DNA of 64,000 bases, taken from Okapia johnstoni. Its lineage: Eukaryota > Chordata > Mammalia > Artiodactyla > Giraffidae. How positions within the stretch are numbered: the stretch's first letter is position 1; every line of letters starts with the position of its first letter. Made by a program: the position numbers and the translations under genes. Under the pieces are notes generated by a model that saw nothing but the letters and a program-made list of their open reading frames with translations, did not search any database and was not told the DNA's origin. Where the stretch lies: the NCBI GenBank assembly GCA_024291935.2, contig CM044321.1, forward strand, positions 61,064,985 to 61,128,984, given 5' to 3'. Of this stretch, positions 56,297 through 64,000 are shown piece after piece.

Positions 56297-57040
56297 TTCC
56301 CTTAGATTCAGTTCAGTTCAGTTCAGTCGCTCACTCGTGTCCGACTCTTTGCGACCCCATGAACCACAGCACGCCAGGATTCCCTGTCCATCACCAACTC
56401 CCGGAGCCTACCCAAACTCATGTCCATTGGGTTGGTGATGCCATCCAACCATCTCAACCTCTGAAGTCCCCTTCTCCTCCTGCCTTCAATCTTTCCCAGC
56501 ATCAGGGTCTTTTCAAATGAGTCAGCTCTTCGCATCAGGTGGCCAAAGTATTGGAGTTTCAGCTTCAATATCAGTCCTTCCAATGAACACCCAAGACTGA
56601 TCTCCTTTAGGATGGACTGTTTGGATCTCCTTGCAGTCCAAGGGAATCTCAAGAGTCTTCTCCAACACCACAGTTCAAAAGCATCAATTCTTCGGCACTC
56701 AGCTTTCTTTATAGTCCAACTCTCACATCCATACATGACTACTGGAAAAACCATAGCCTTGACTAGACGGACCTTTGTTGGCAAAGTAATGTCTCTACTT
56801 TTTAATATGCTGTCTAGGTTGGTCATAACTTTCCTTCCAGGAGTAAGCGTCTTTTAATTTCATGGCTGCAATCACCATCTGCAGTGATTTTGGAACTCAG
56901 AAAAATAAAGTCAGTCACTGTTTCCACTGTTTCCCCATCTATCTGCCATGAAGTGATGGGACCAGATGCCATGATCTTAGTTTTCTGAATGTTGAGCTTT
57001 AAGCCAGCCTTTTCACTCTCTTCTATTTCCCTTAGATTCA
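56297..57040 (-). mobile_element. BovB 3' 0.7 kb with 14-base target-site duplication
   Basis: Antisense BovB. The exact repeat ttcccttagattca lies at 56297-56310 and 57027-57040. The (ttcag)n tail sits at the left, as expected for the 3' end. The copy is 5'-truncated. Confidence 0.97.
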
Positions 57041-57041
57041 C
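56323..57041 (-). pseudogene. BovB ORF2 C-terminal remnant (RTE-type reverse transcriptase)
   Basis: What it is: the C-terminal end of the BovB ORF2 polyprotein, which in intact elements carries endonuclease and reverse transcriptase for target-primed retrotransposition. What is seen: an open minus-strand stretch of about 167 residues (56323-56826) with the RTE-typical [13 protein letters not shown] segment, a basic RRRRG patch and the KSRTRVSD terminus. An upstream stretch (to about 57040) carries LKLNIQKTKIMAS and TSWQIDGE. The two lie in different frames; a one-base loss near 56840 (ttccaggagt where other copies have ttccaaggagt) separates them. The endonuclease and the YADD-type catalytic core are absent because the copy is 5'-truncated, so it cannot be active. 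No promoter or initiation context is claimed. Family assignment is confident; the exact break point is inferred. Confidence 0.9.
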
Positions 57042-57624
57042 TCACATAAAATATCTCCTCTTCTTTCTCGTATGGCCTCTGACTTCTTGCTTTCTGCTTT
57101 GTTGAAATCCATAAGTTTTCAGGTGAATTTTGCTTTTCTGGCTTGATCTCTACCTGAACTCCTTTCTGGGTTCAGCCGGGGAAGAAGACTTGGCTTCTTT
57201 CACTCGTGGCTGCCATCTTGCTTCTACTCCCAACTCTCGTGTTTTCCCAGCCTTTTCTTGCTGGTCAGCTCCTCCTCCAGCGCTGACTCCCTTCCCTATG
57301 GCAACTCTCACAGTGCAGGACTGGGTGTCTCTCTGTTTACAGTTTGCTGTGAGTCTCATTATAGTTATTTGATGGGGAAGGTTTCAATTACACCCCAGCT
57401 GGTTCATTCACTTTAATTTATACTCCCACTACCAGCTCTCTTCACTTACACTTCCTATACTTCTCTAACTATTAGTCACCTATGTGGAAGGAAAATACTG
57501 AAAATACCCTTCTGGGTTGACCTGATTGTGTGGTTCTCTTCAGATTACAACTACATATCTGAAAGGAAAGTGAAAATCTGAGGACAGTGGGCATTTGTAA
57601 TATCTATAACACTGATGGTCTTTG
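57041..57624. other. Unassigned sequence
   Basis: Nothing recognised. Confidence 0.4.
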
Positions 57625-57770
57625 GAGCTGGAAGGATCTGGAGAGAATTTAATCTAAACTCTTTATTTTCTAGATGAGGCTTGGAGGAGAGATCTGATTT
57701 ATTCAGGATCATTTTGCTAGCTAATGTCAGATACCTGTCTTCCTAGATAAGACCCTTTCTATCCCAGAGT
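57625..57770 (-). mobile_element. MIR3-like relic
   Basis: ggagctggaaggatctggag, ttattttctagatgaggctt, gatacctgtcttcctagat. Confidence 0.7.
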
Positions 57771-57794
57771 ATTTATTGACAACATGGTTACTCG

Positions 57795-57984
57795 CTGAGA
57801 GTCAGACACGACTGAGCGACTTCACTTTCACTTTTCACTTTCATGCATTGGAGAAGGAAATGGCAACCCACTCCATTGTTTTTGCCTGGAGAATCCCAGG
57901 GACGGGGGAGCTTGGTGAGCTGCCATCTATGGGGTCGCACAGAGTCAGACATGACTGAAGCGACTTAGCAGCAGCAGCAGCACA
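57795..57984 (+). mobile_element. Bov-A2 SINE, first monomer truncated
   Basis: Starts inside monomer 1 (gctgagagtcagacacgact), then the linker cttcactttcacttttcact, a full second monomer and an (agc)n end. Confidence 0.95.
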
Positions 57985-58029
57985 AATAAACTATTTGTGT
58001 GGGGTGTGTGTGTGGGGGGGGTATACACC

Positions 58030-58170
58030 TGAAGAATGTTTCCCAAATCTGTCAGAATCATCTGGGATGCCTTTTTAAAAGCACAGTAATACAGGCTCCT
58101 TTCAGACACCCTGAAACAGAATCTCTGAGGCTGGGCTCTGGAACTCAAGGTCTTTCCTGAAGGATTTTGT
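58030..58170. mobile_element. MER5A-like relic
   Basis: gtcagaatcatctgggatgc, tgaaacagaatctctgaggc. A tgtgtgtgtggggggggt run (58003-58021) precedes it. Confidence 0.62.
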
Positions 58171-59958
58171 ATCATTCTCTCACCTTTCCCCTCTCTTTTT
58201 TTCTTCTATCAGGCACTGCATTTTCTAAGACTAGCTGTTATCAGCATGAAGGGGAGCCCAGGTAGGCTCACCACACTTTGTTGTCAGGGTAGAAACCAGA
58301 AACCCAGGGCAGAGAGGTACACATGTAGCAGCTTGTATGTGGCCCTGAGCACAAGTCCTGTATCTTTAAGCAGAGCTTTGCAAGCTTGGAGACTGGCTTT
58401 GCTTGCTCATCAATGCGGAGGCGGCCACCATCCTGTGAGCAGTACCTGGGGTTGTGGGAGTTCTCTGGGGAAACTGCCCCATGAGTCAGGCCTGCAGTGG
58501 GTTGTGGGGCAGAGTTCTTAACATGCTCAGTGGTGATTCAGGGGCCCAGCTGAGACCTCGGCGGTAACAAAGGCTGCCCTAGTAACCCATTCTCCCTGGT
58601 CTGAAACTGGCCCTGTCTGGCTGGTAGGGAGTGGTCCTGACTTAGATAACCACATCATTACCAGCAGTGATCAAAAAGATGCCCACAGGATCAGTCTCCT
58701 GGCATCAGCCGTGGCATGTGGGCACAAGGAGAACTGGGGAATAGTGGGTGCAAATGGTCTAAGAAGACCAGCTCTCCAGCGAACAAGCATATTCACTATG
58801 GCATTAGTGCTAGAAAGACCATACATTCAATGGGTATATCCACAGGGGTTACTCAGCAGCATGATACATGTGGGGCTGGAGATGTAAATCCCTTATTGTG
58901 TTTAGGGATTGAAACTCCCCTCTGTGGTCAAGGATTTGGGGCAGTCCTATGTGAAAGTAGTGAGAGTGACCCAGTGGCTTCGAGTCTGCCTCCCAGTCCT
59001 GCCCTTAACTACAGATGCATCAGCAGCAGATCTTTAGTCTTCATCCTCAGAAGGTAAAATATTGGCCTCCTTCTCCCTGCAGATGCTCAAAGTGGGCTCA
59101 GGAACTCGTAACTATTCATCTACTCGTAACTATTCTTCTCATCTCATGGCTCTGATGGCTCCCAAAGCCTTGCTGTCTTGCAGCCCAACCAGAGGTCAAG
59201 GAATAATGCAAGAAACCCCATTTCACTCAGATCATCCTGGAATCACTTTCCCCTGGAGCTGGAAGAGGGCCTGGGCCACCTCCCACCTCTGAATCACTGA
59301 GAAACCGGGAGTCCCAGAGCAGAGGGTGGATTTCAAGTGGAACAAAAAGGTCCCCTTGAGCAGATGCAGCCAGAACCATCCCGTCTTTCCAGGGGGATGA
59401 GGAGATGCAGGGCGTGTAATCTCTAAGTGTTTTTTGTTTGTTTTAACCTGGAATCCTCCACACTTTCTTGTTGGAGAGCCTGTCCTGGAAGAACAGCTTC
59501 CTAAGTGGCTGGTCCATGTTGAAAGGGCAATGTGAGCATTTTGATGGAACTTCAGTAGCCAGTAAGTGACATGAGCCCTTGGTGATGCACTCTGTTCCCC
59601 ATCAGTTTCTCTAGCACCCAGCACAGGTGGGACCAGTGGATGTGTAACCTTGAGTTGAGAGGAACCATGACCTGTGGTAGCCTGGTCACATAGACAGGGA
59701 CTGGGGTTATTGTAAGAGATGAGGAGTGATGCAGGAGAAATTTTCTGTTAAGAAGCCACAGAGGGGTTTGTCTACCTGGATATTAGACCTGGAGACAAGA
59801 CAACTCTCAGGACATTGACACTTAGAAGTTGTGGACCTGGTGCTTTGCCATTGTAGAGACTTGGCCAGCTGTTGGACTTCTGCTTCTCTCTATACATAAG
59901 CTTTATCTTTTTCTCCCTCTACCTTTGACCTAATATAACCCCTCCATATTGTATCTTT
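58171..59958. other. Long unassigned stretch
   Basis: No repeat named with confidence. actcgtaactattc occurs twice at about 59103 and 59121. Open frames at 58246-58521 and 58716-59057 have no recognisable domain; no exon called. Confidence 0.4.
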
Positions 59959-60173
59959 GGGGCTTCCCTGGTGGCTCAGTGGTAAAGAATCCACCTGCCA
60001 AGCAGGAGATGCAAGTTTGATCCCTGGGTGAGGAAGATTCTCTGGAGAAGGAAATCACAACAACTCCAGTATTGTTGCCTGGCAAATCCCATGGACAGAG
60101 AAGCATGGTGGGCTACAGTCCATGGCGTCACAAAGAGATAGACATGACTCAGTGACTGAACAACAACAACATT
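59959..60173 (+). mobile_element. Bov-tA SINE, full length
   Basis: ggggcttccctggtggctca to gactcagtgactgaacaaca, ending in (aac)n. Confidence 0.95.
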
Positions 60174-60434
60174 TTATCTTCTACTTAATCATGTTTCTAC
60201 TTCCTCACAATTTGGGCTTGCTCTTGACTTCAGCTGGCTCAAGGCTATTCTTGGTCTTACCCACTGCATCTTAGCTCCTGTGGCAGACTGAGAATCTGCA
60301 TTATTTCCCAATTCAACAACCTATGAGTGAGAGTCTAATTGGCCCAGCAGATGCCTGTTTTGAGTGCAGATTTTTTTCTTAAGAGAAACATTACTTTTTT
60401 AAAAAAGATTATTTTTTTAATGTGGACCGTTTTA
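60174..60434. other. Unassigned sequence
   Basis: Nothing recognised. Confidence 0.35.
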
Positions 60435-60597
60435 AAAATCTTTATTGAATGTTTTTACAATATTGCTTTTGTTTTACGTTTTGTTTTTTGGCCTTCAGGC
60501 ATGTGGGGTCTTAGCTCCCCTGGCCAGAGATTGAACCTGCACCCACTGTGTTGAAAGGCAAAGTCTTAACCACTGGACCACCAAGGAAGTCCCTATA
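60435..60597 (-). mobile_element. CHR-type SINE, short form
   Basis: aatctttattgaatgttttt, ggccttcaggcatgtggggt, ggaccaccaaggaagtccc. Same subfamily as 50070-50253. Confidence 0.92.
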
Positions 60598-61068
60598 ACT
60601 ATCTCTTAATTGTGTATCTCCCCCATCAAACTGTGTCTTATTCATCTCAGCATCCCCAGTGCCCAGCCCAGTGCTGGAACCAATGCCAAGTACTAAATTT
60701 GCGGGCAAAGCAAATTATCAGTTCAGTTCAGTCACTCAGTCATGTCGGACTCTTTGTGACCCCATGGACTGCAGCATGCCAGGCTTCCCTGTCCATCACC
60801 AATTCCCAGAGCTTTCTCAGACTTGTGTCCATCAAGTCAGTGATTCCATCAAACCATCTAATCCTCTGTTGTCCCCTTCCCATCCTGCCTTCAATCTTTC
60901 CCAACATCAGGGTCTTTTACAATGGGTCAGTTCTTCACAACAGGTGGCCAAAGTATTGGAGTTTCTGCTTCAACATCAGTCCTTCCAATGAAAATTCAGG
61001 ACTGATTTCCTTTAGGATCGACTGGTTGGATCTCCTTGCAGTCCAAGGGACTCTCAAGAGTCTTCTCC

Positions 61069-61473
61069 TCACAGTTCAGAAGCATCAATTCTTTGGCACT
61101 CAGCTTTCTTTATAGTCCAACTCTCACATCCATACATGACTATTGGAAAAACCATAGCTTTGACTAGATGGACCTTCACTGGCAAAGTAATGTCTCTGCT
61201 TTTTAATATGCTATCTAGGCTGGTCATAGCTTTCTTCCAAGGAGTAAGCATCTTTTAATTTCATGGCTGCAGTCACCATCTGCAGTGATTTTGAAGCCCC
61301 CCAAAAATAAAGTCTGTCACTGTTTCCACTGTTTTCCCATCTATTTGCCATGAAGTGATGGGACTGGATGCCATGATCTTAGTTTTTTGAATGTTGAGTT
61401 TTAAGCCAACTTTTTCACTCTCCTCTTCCACTTTCATCAAGAGACTCTTTAGCTCTTCTTCACTTTCTGCCAT
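61069..61473 (-). pseudogene. BovB ORF2 C-terminal remnant, frame-broken
   Basis: Two minus-strand open pieces from the BovB ORF2 C-terminal half. 61273-61473 (about 66 residues) carries MAESEEELKSLLMKV and LKLNIQKTKIMAS. 61069-61251 (60 residues) carries KSRDITLP and [13 protein letters not shown]. The lesion between them lies in the cccccaaaaataaag region near 61300. A further stop or shift follows near 61070, where bases around tctcctcacagtt are missing relative to the copy at 56660. The polymerase catalytic core and endonuclease are not present. This is a dead fragment of a retrotransposon gene, not a host gene. Confidence 0.88.
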
Positions 61474-61522
61474 AAGTGTGGTGTCATCTGCATATCTGAG
61501 GTTATTGATATTTCTCCTGGCA

Positions 61523-61597
61523 ATTTATAATATATAGATTATATATCTATATATAATGTATAATCTATATATAATATATAGATCATAATCTATAATA
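61523..61597. repeat. AT-rich palindromic filler
   Basis: Repeated tatatagat/atctatata motifs able to fold back on themselves. Located inside the BovB target-site duplications. Confidence 0.85.
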
Positions 61598-61610
61598 CAA
61601 AGCAAATTAT

Positions 61611-62639
61611 ATACAAATGCAAAAATGGTGGAGAAGGGAAGAGGGAGGCTTGGAAATCCAAGCAGACCTGAAATATAAAGATCCAGGGGTCATGGTGAGA
61701 CATAAGCACTGCTGAATATGTCCAATAATGTTGATTTAGAATATGATGCATAGGATTTAATACAATTTCTTGTAGTGTTCTCAGCATTGGCTAAATCTTT
61801 ATTCTACCTAGTCTGTTTCTACATTTTTTTAATGAAAGAAAAAGAAAGGAAAAGCAAAAGATGCTAGAGAAGATTGAGGTATGCAAGGTGAAAAGAAAGA
61901 ACAGAAGGGATGTAAAATAATAGTTAGATTCTTTAGTTTGGGAATCAAAAAACAGGCTAAGGATTGACTTTTTCAATTCAGCCTCAGAATCCAAGGCAAC
62001 AGATGTGCGGACTCTCCTTTTATTCCAATGTCACAATTAAAATCAGAAAGAAAAATGGGGAAGCAAAAATTATTGGCAGGTTGATTGCCAAGCAACTGAT
62101 CGAATTGCAAGGGTCCAAGTCAATTCACTCTTCTTAACAACAAAATAATTGGACTGTGTCTGAACTATGTGAAATTATCTCCATTTTAAAGATACTAAAT
62201 GAATTTGATTATTCAATAATCAGTGCACTGCTCAGCATTAGCAAGTTATAGCAGCCAAAATAGCTGATTTGACTCCAAAAATGTCAACTTGGCAGCACCT
62301 TGTAAACACACTCTTAGACTTTGTAGGAGAATGGGCTCCTGAGCCAGAACTTGAGTTACCACTTTTCCCAGAGAGACAGTGGGCGTGAAAGTCACTTGGC
62401 TTCCTCTGGGAAGATGGGAGGTTGCTTGCTCTTACCTCCTCACTGGACTGTAGAAGATTCATCCAATCATTCAAAAATATGCTGCAGTGCAGTCTTGACA
62501 TCAACCATCCAGGATTACCACAGACTCCACAGGGAAAGGGCACTGTCCTCCTAAGAGTCCTTTCCCTTCCAATACCAGCTCTATGTTCCAGGGTCCCCAG
62601 GCCACTTCTGAACAACTGGCTATAAGTTTGGGGGTTCTC
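61611..62639. other. Unassigned sequence
   Basis: AT-rich to about 62230, then mixed. No repeat or gene recognised. Confidence 0.4.
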
Positions 62640-63180
62640 ATGACCCTCCCAGATTTGATAATTCAGTAGAATAACTCACAGACCTCAGGAAAGCTCTCTC
62701 TTTATAGATTTACTGAGGATGCAAATCTGGACCAGCCATTAGACACCCATAGGGTGAGACCTGGGAGGATCCCAAATGCAGAGCTCCTGTGTCTTCTCCA
62801 CGTCTTCTCTGTATAGAATCAGGATGTATCCTGGTACACTGATACATTCACCAACCAGGAAGCCCATTTGAGCCTCAGAGTCCAGGGTTTTTATTGGGAT
62901 TTCATTATGTAACCACGATTAACTGTATCATCAGCCAGTTGTCTGAATTCTATCTTCAGCCTCCCTCCTCTCCTTGGAAGTCAGGAATTTGGGTTGATAT
63001 CATGTAGCTCAAAGCTACAGCTTCAAGTTTCATGGTTGACATTTCTGGCATGGCCAACTTCCCCCTTGAAGTCACCTACTGGCCCACCATGGGTCACCCC
63101 AGCAGCATCAACTCAGGTGTGGTCCCTCCACTATCTTCTGGTGAGATGGGAGACTCCCAAACTTCTGTGACTGCTGCCAC
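62640..63180 (-). mobile_element. Probable old retroviral-type LTR relic
   Basis: gaataactcacagacctcag, gggtttttattgggatttca, ttatgtaaccacgattaact, agcatcaactcaggtgtggt follow an antisense mammalian LTR pattern I recognise but cannot name. No internal viral genes. Confidence 0.55.
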
Positions 63181-63490
63181 TGCCCACAGGGAGAAGAATA
63201 AAGTTTAGGTCGTATTTCTGCTTCCTAACCTGCATCCCAGTGTCTTGCCCTTTCACCTCCATCCTTTCACTTCTCCTACCATACTCCCCTCAGCTCTCAC
63301 ATGGGGGACTCAGCACTCTAAGATGGGGAAGTATCTCTCTCCTCCTTTCTTGCTCACTTCTTTTTAATTAAAATTATCTATGTCCCAGGTAAAACGGCAG
63401 TGGAATGTTTATTAAATTGTTCCCCAAATAAATTGTTCTTTGGTGTATTTCCCAGGATCTGTGTTGGGCTGCTTGGTCTGTTCTTACCTT
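63181..63490. other. Unassigned sequence
   Basis: Nothing recognised. Confidence 0.35.
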
Positions 63491-63533
63491 CATTATCACC
63501 ATCACCACCACCATCATCATCATCATCATCAAT
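63491..63533. repeat. (ATC)n / (ACC)n trinucleotide repeat
   Basis: caccatcaccaccacc followed by (atc) units. Confidence 0.9.
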
Positions 63534-64000
63534 CACCCCCCACTGCCTACTTCTTGAAAGTCATCCAAGACTAGTGCCCTACAAGGATTGATAGGAAGCA
63601 GCCTTCTGTGTTTTTACCCAGAGAGGAAACCACTCTTTGGGAAGTGAAGTAGAAAACAGATCAGCAGGTATGGCAAGCAACATGCCTGAGCCCCATGGCA
63701 CTGGGAGGTTGAAGGAGGAGAGAGTAGGCAGGAAGGATGCGAAACATTGGTCTTCCTGCAGACAGTTGGTGAGGCCAGGCCAGCTGTCAGTCAGAACAGG
63801 CCAGAACATGGTCTCCTGGGGGACAGGTCTGCTGGGGCAGTCAAAGCCAGTTGTTCAAAGACAGAATTATAGAGGAAGTATGGCAACAAGAGGAATGAGG
63901 CTGGCCCCTGCCCTCTTGTCTTCCCAGACACAGGAAAGTCATGAAACCAGGACAAGGACTGCTCTGTAGCTTGCCAAGCTCACAGGGCAGGTGGTCACAC
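63534..64000. other. Unassigned sequence to window end
   Basis: No gene or repeat recognised. The open frame 63637-63969 lacks any domain signal. Confidence 0.4.

Larger units (their letters stand above)
60706..61610 (-). mobile_element. BovB 3' 0.8 kb with target-site duplication and AT filler
   Basis: Antisense BovB at 60719-61522, the longest BovB copy here. The exact repeat caaagcaaattat lies at 60706-60718 and 61598-61610. Between the 5' truncation (about 61522) and the right repeat lie about 75 bases of AT-rich palindromic sequence not belonging to BovB. Confidence 0.96.

Noticed and set aside
58246..59060. Possible processed pseudogene or LTR
   Set aside because: No family recognised; open frames are short and no poly-A tail or target duplication was found.
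59103..59134. Two copies of actcgtaactattc
   Set aside because: A two-unit local duplication without wider structure.
60612..61115. 167-residue plus-strand frame
   Set aside because: It is antisense to BovB; the real coding strand is minus.
1..64000. Prokaryotic-type features (operons, CRISPR, riboswitches, Shine-Dalgarno sites)
   Set aside because: The repeat content shows a ruminant nuclear genome, so such features are not expected and none were seen. The direct repeats at 53582-54015 lack CRISPR spacers.

Overview
The window is nuclear DNA from a ruminant, almost certainly a bovid (cattle, sheep, goat or buffalo group). This rests on its interspersed repeats. There are more than twenty Bov-tA SINEs, two dimeric Bov-A2 SINEs, many 3' pieces of the RTE-type LINE BovB, artiodactyl L1 3' ends and cetartiodactyl CHR-type tRNA-derived SINEs. 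These overlie older mammalian repeats: MIR, L2, MER5A-like hAT relics, Tigger-like relics and MLT1-type LTRs. I cannot separate species within Bovidae by reading alone.

No protein-coding gene, rRNA, functional tRNA or CRISPR array can be supported. The long open frames are accidental: they run through repeats, homopolymers or antisense transposon sequence. The only real coding relics are C-terminal fragments of the BovB reverse-transcriptase ORF, truncated and frame-broken. The window is best read as intergenic or deep intronic DNA.

Layout. 1-9.9 kb: SINEs, a 5'-inverted BovB (1045-1572) and an L1 3' end. 9.9-11.8 kb: nearly repeat-free. 12-17.6 kb: two MLT1-type LTRs, one split by L1, CHR SINEs and a strong hairpin at 13813-13901. 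17.6-25.2 kb: Bov-tA, MIRs and a young Bov-A2 inside an L1. 26-34.9 kb: L2, L1, Tigger relics, CHR SINEs and a BovB inside a MER5A relic. 35.0-36.7 kb: repeat-free, AT-rich, with homeodomain-like sites, the best candidate for a conserved regulatory element. 37-46 kb: mixed repeats, a SINE/L1 chimera, a second repeat-poor block (40.0-40.9 kb), a polypyrimidine tract and a (CA)n. 46-53 kb: head-to-head BovB pair, a DNA transposon with terminal inverted repeats split by a SINE, and L2. 53.6-54.0 kb: a 20-bp minisatellite of about 22 units. 54-64 kb: two long BovB copies with clear target-site duplications, Bov-A2, MER5A and an LTR-like relic.

Nothing here suggests genes working together. The story is one of layered retrotransposition: Bov-tA and CHR insertions lie inside L1, L2, MIR and DNA-transposon relics, and target-site duplications date several of them relative to each other. 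Family names are recognised from memory of consensus sequences, not from a database search, and boundaries are usually good to about 5-20 bases.
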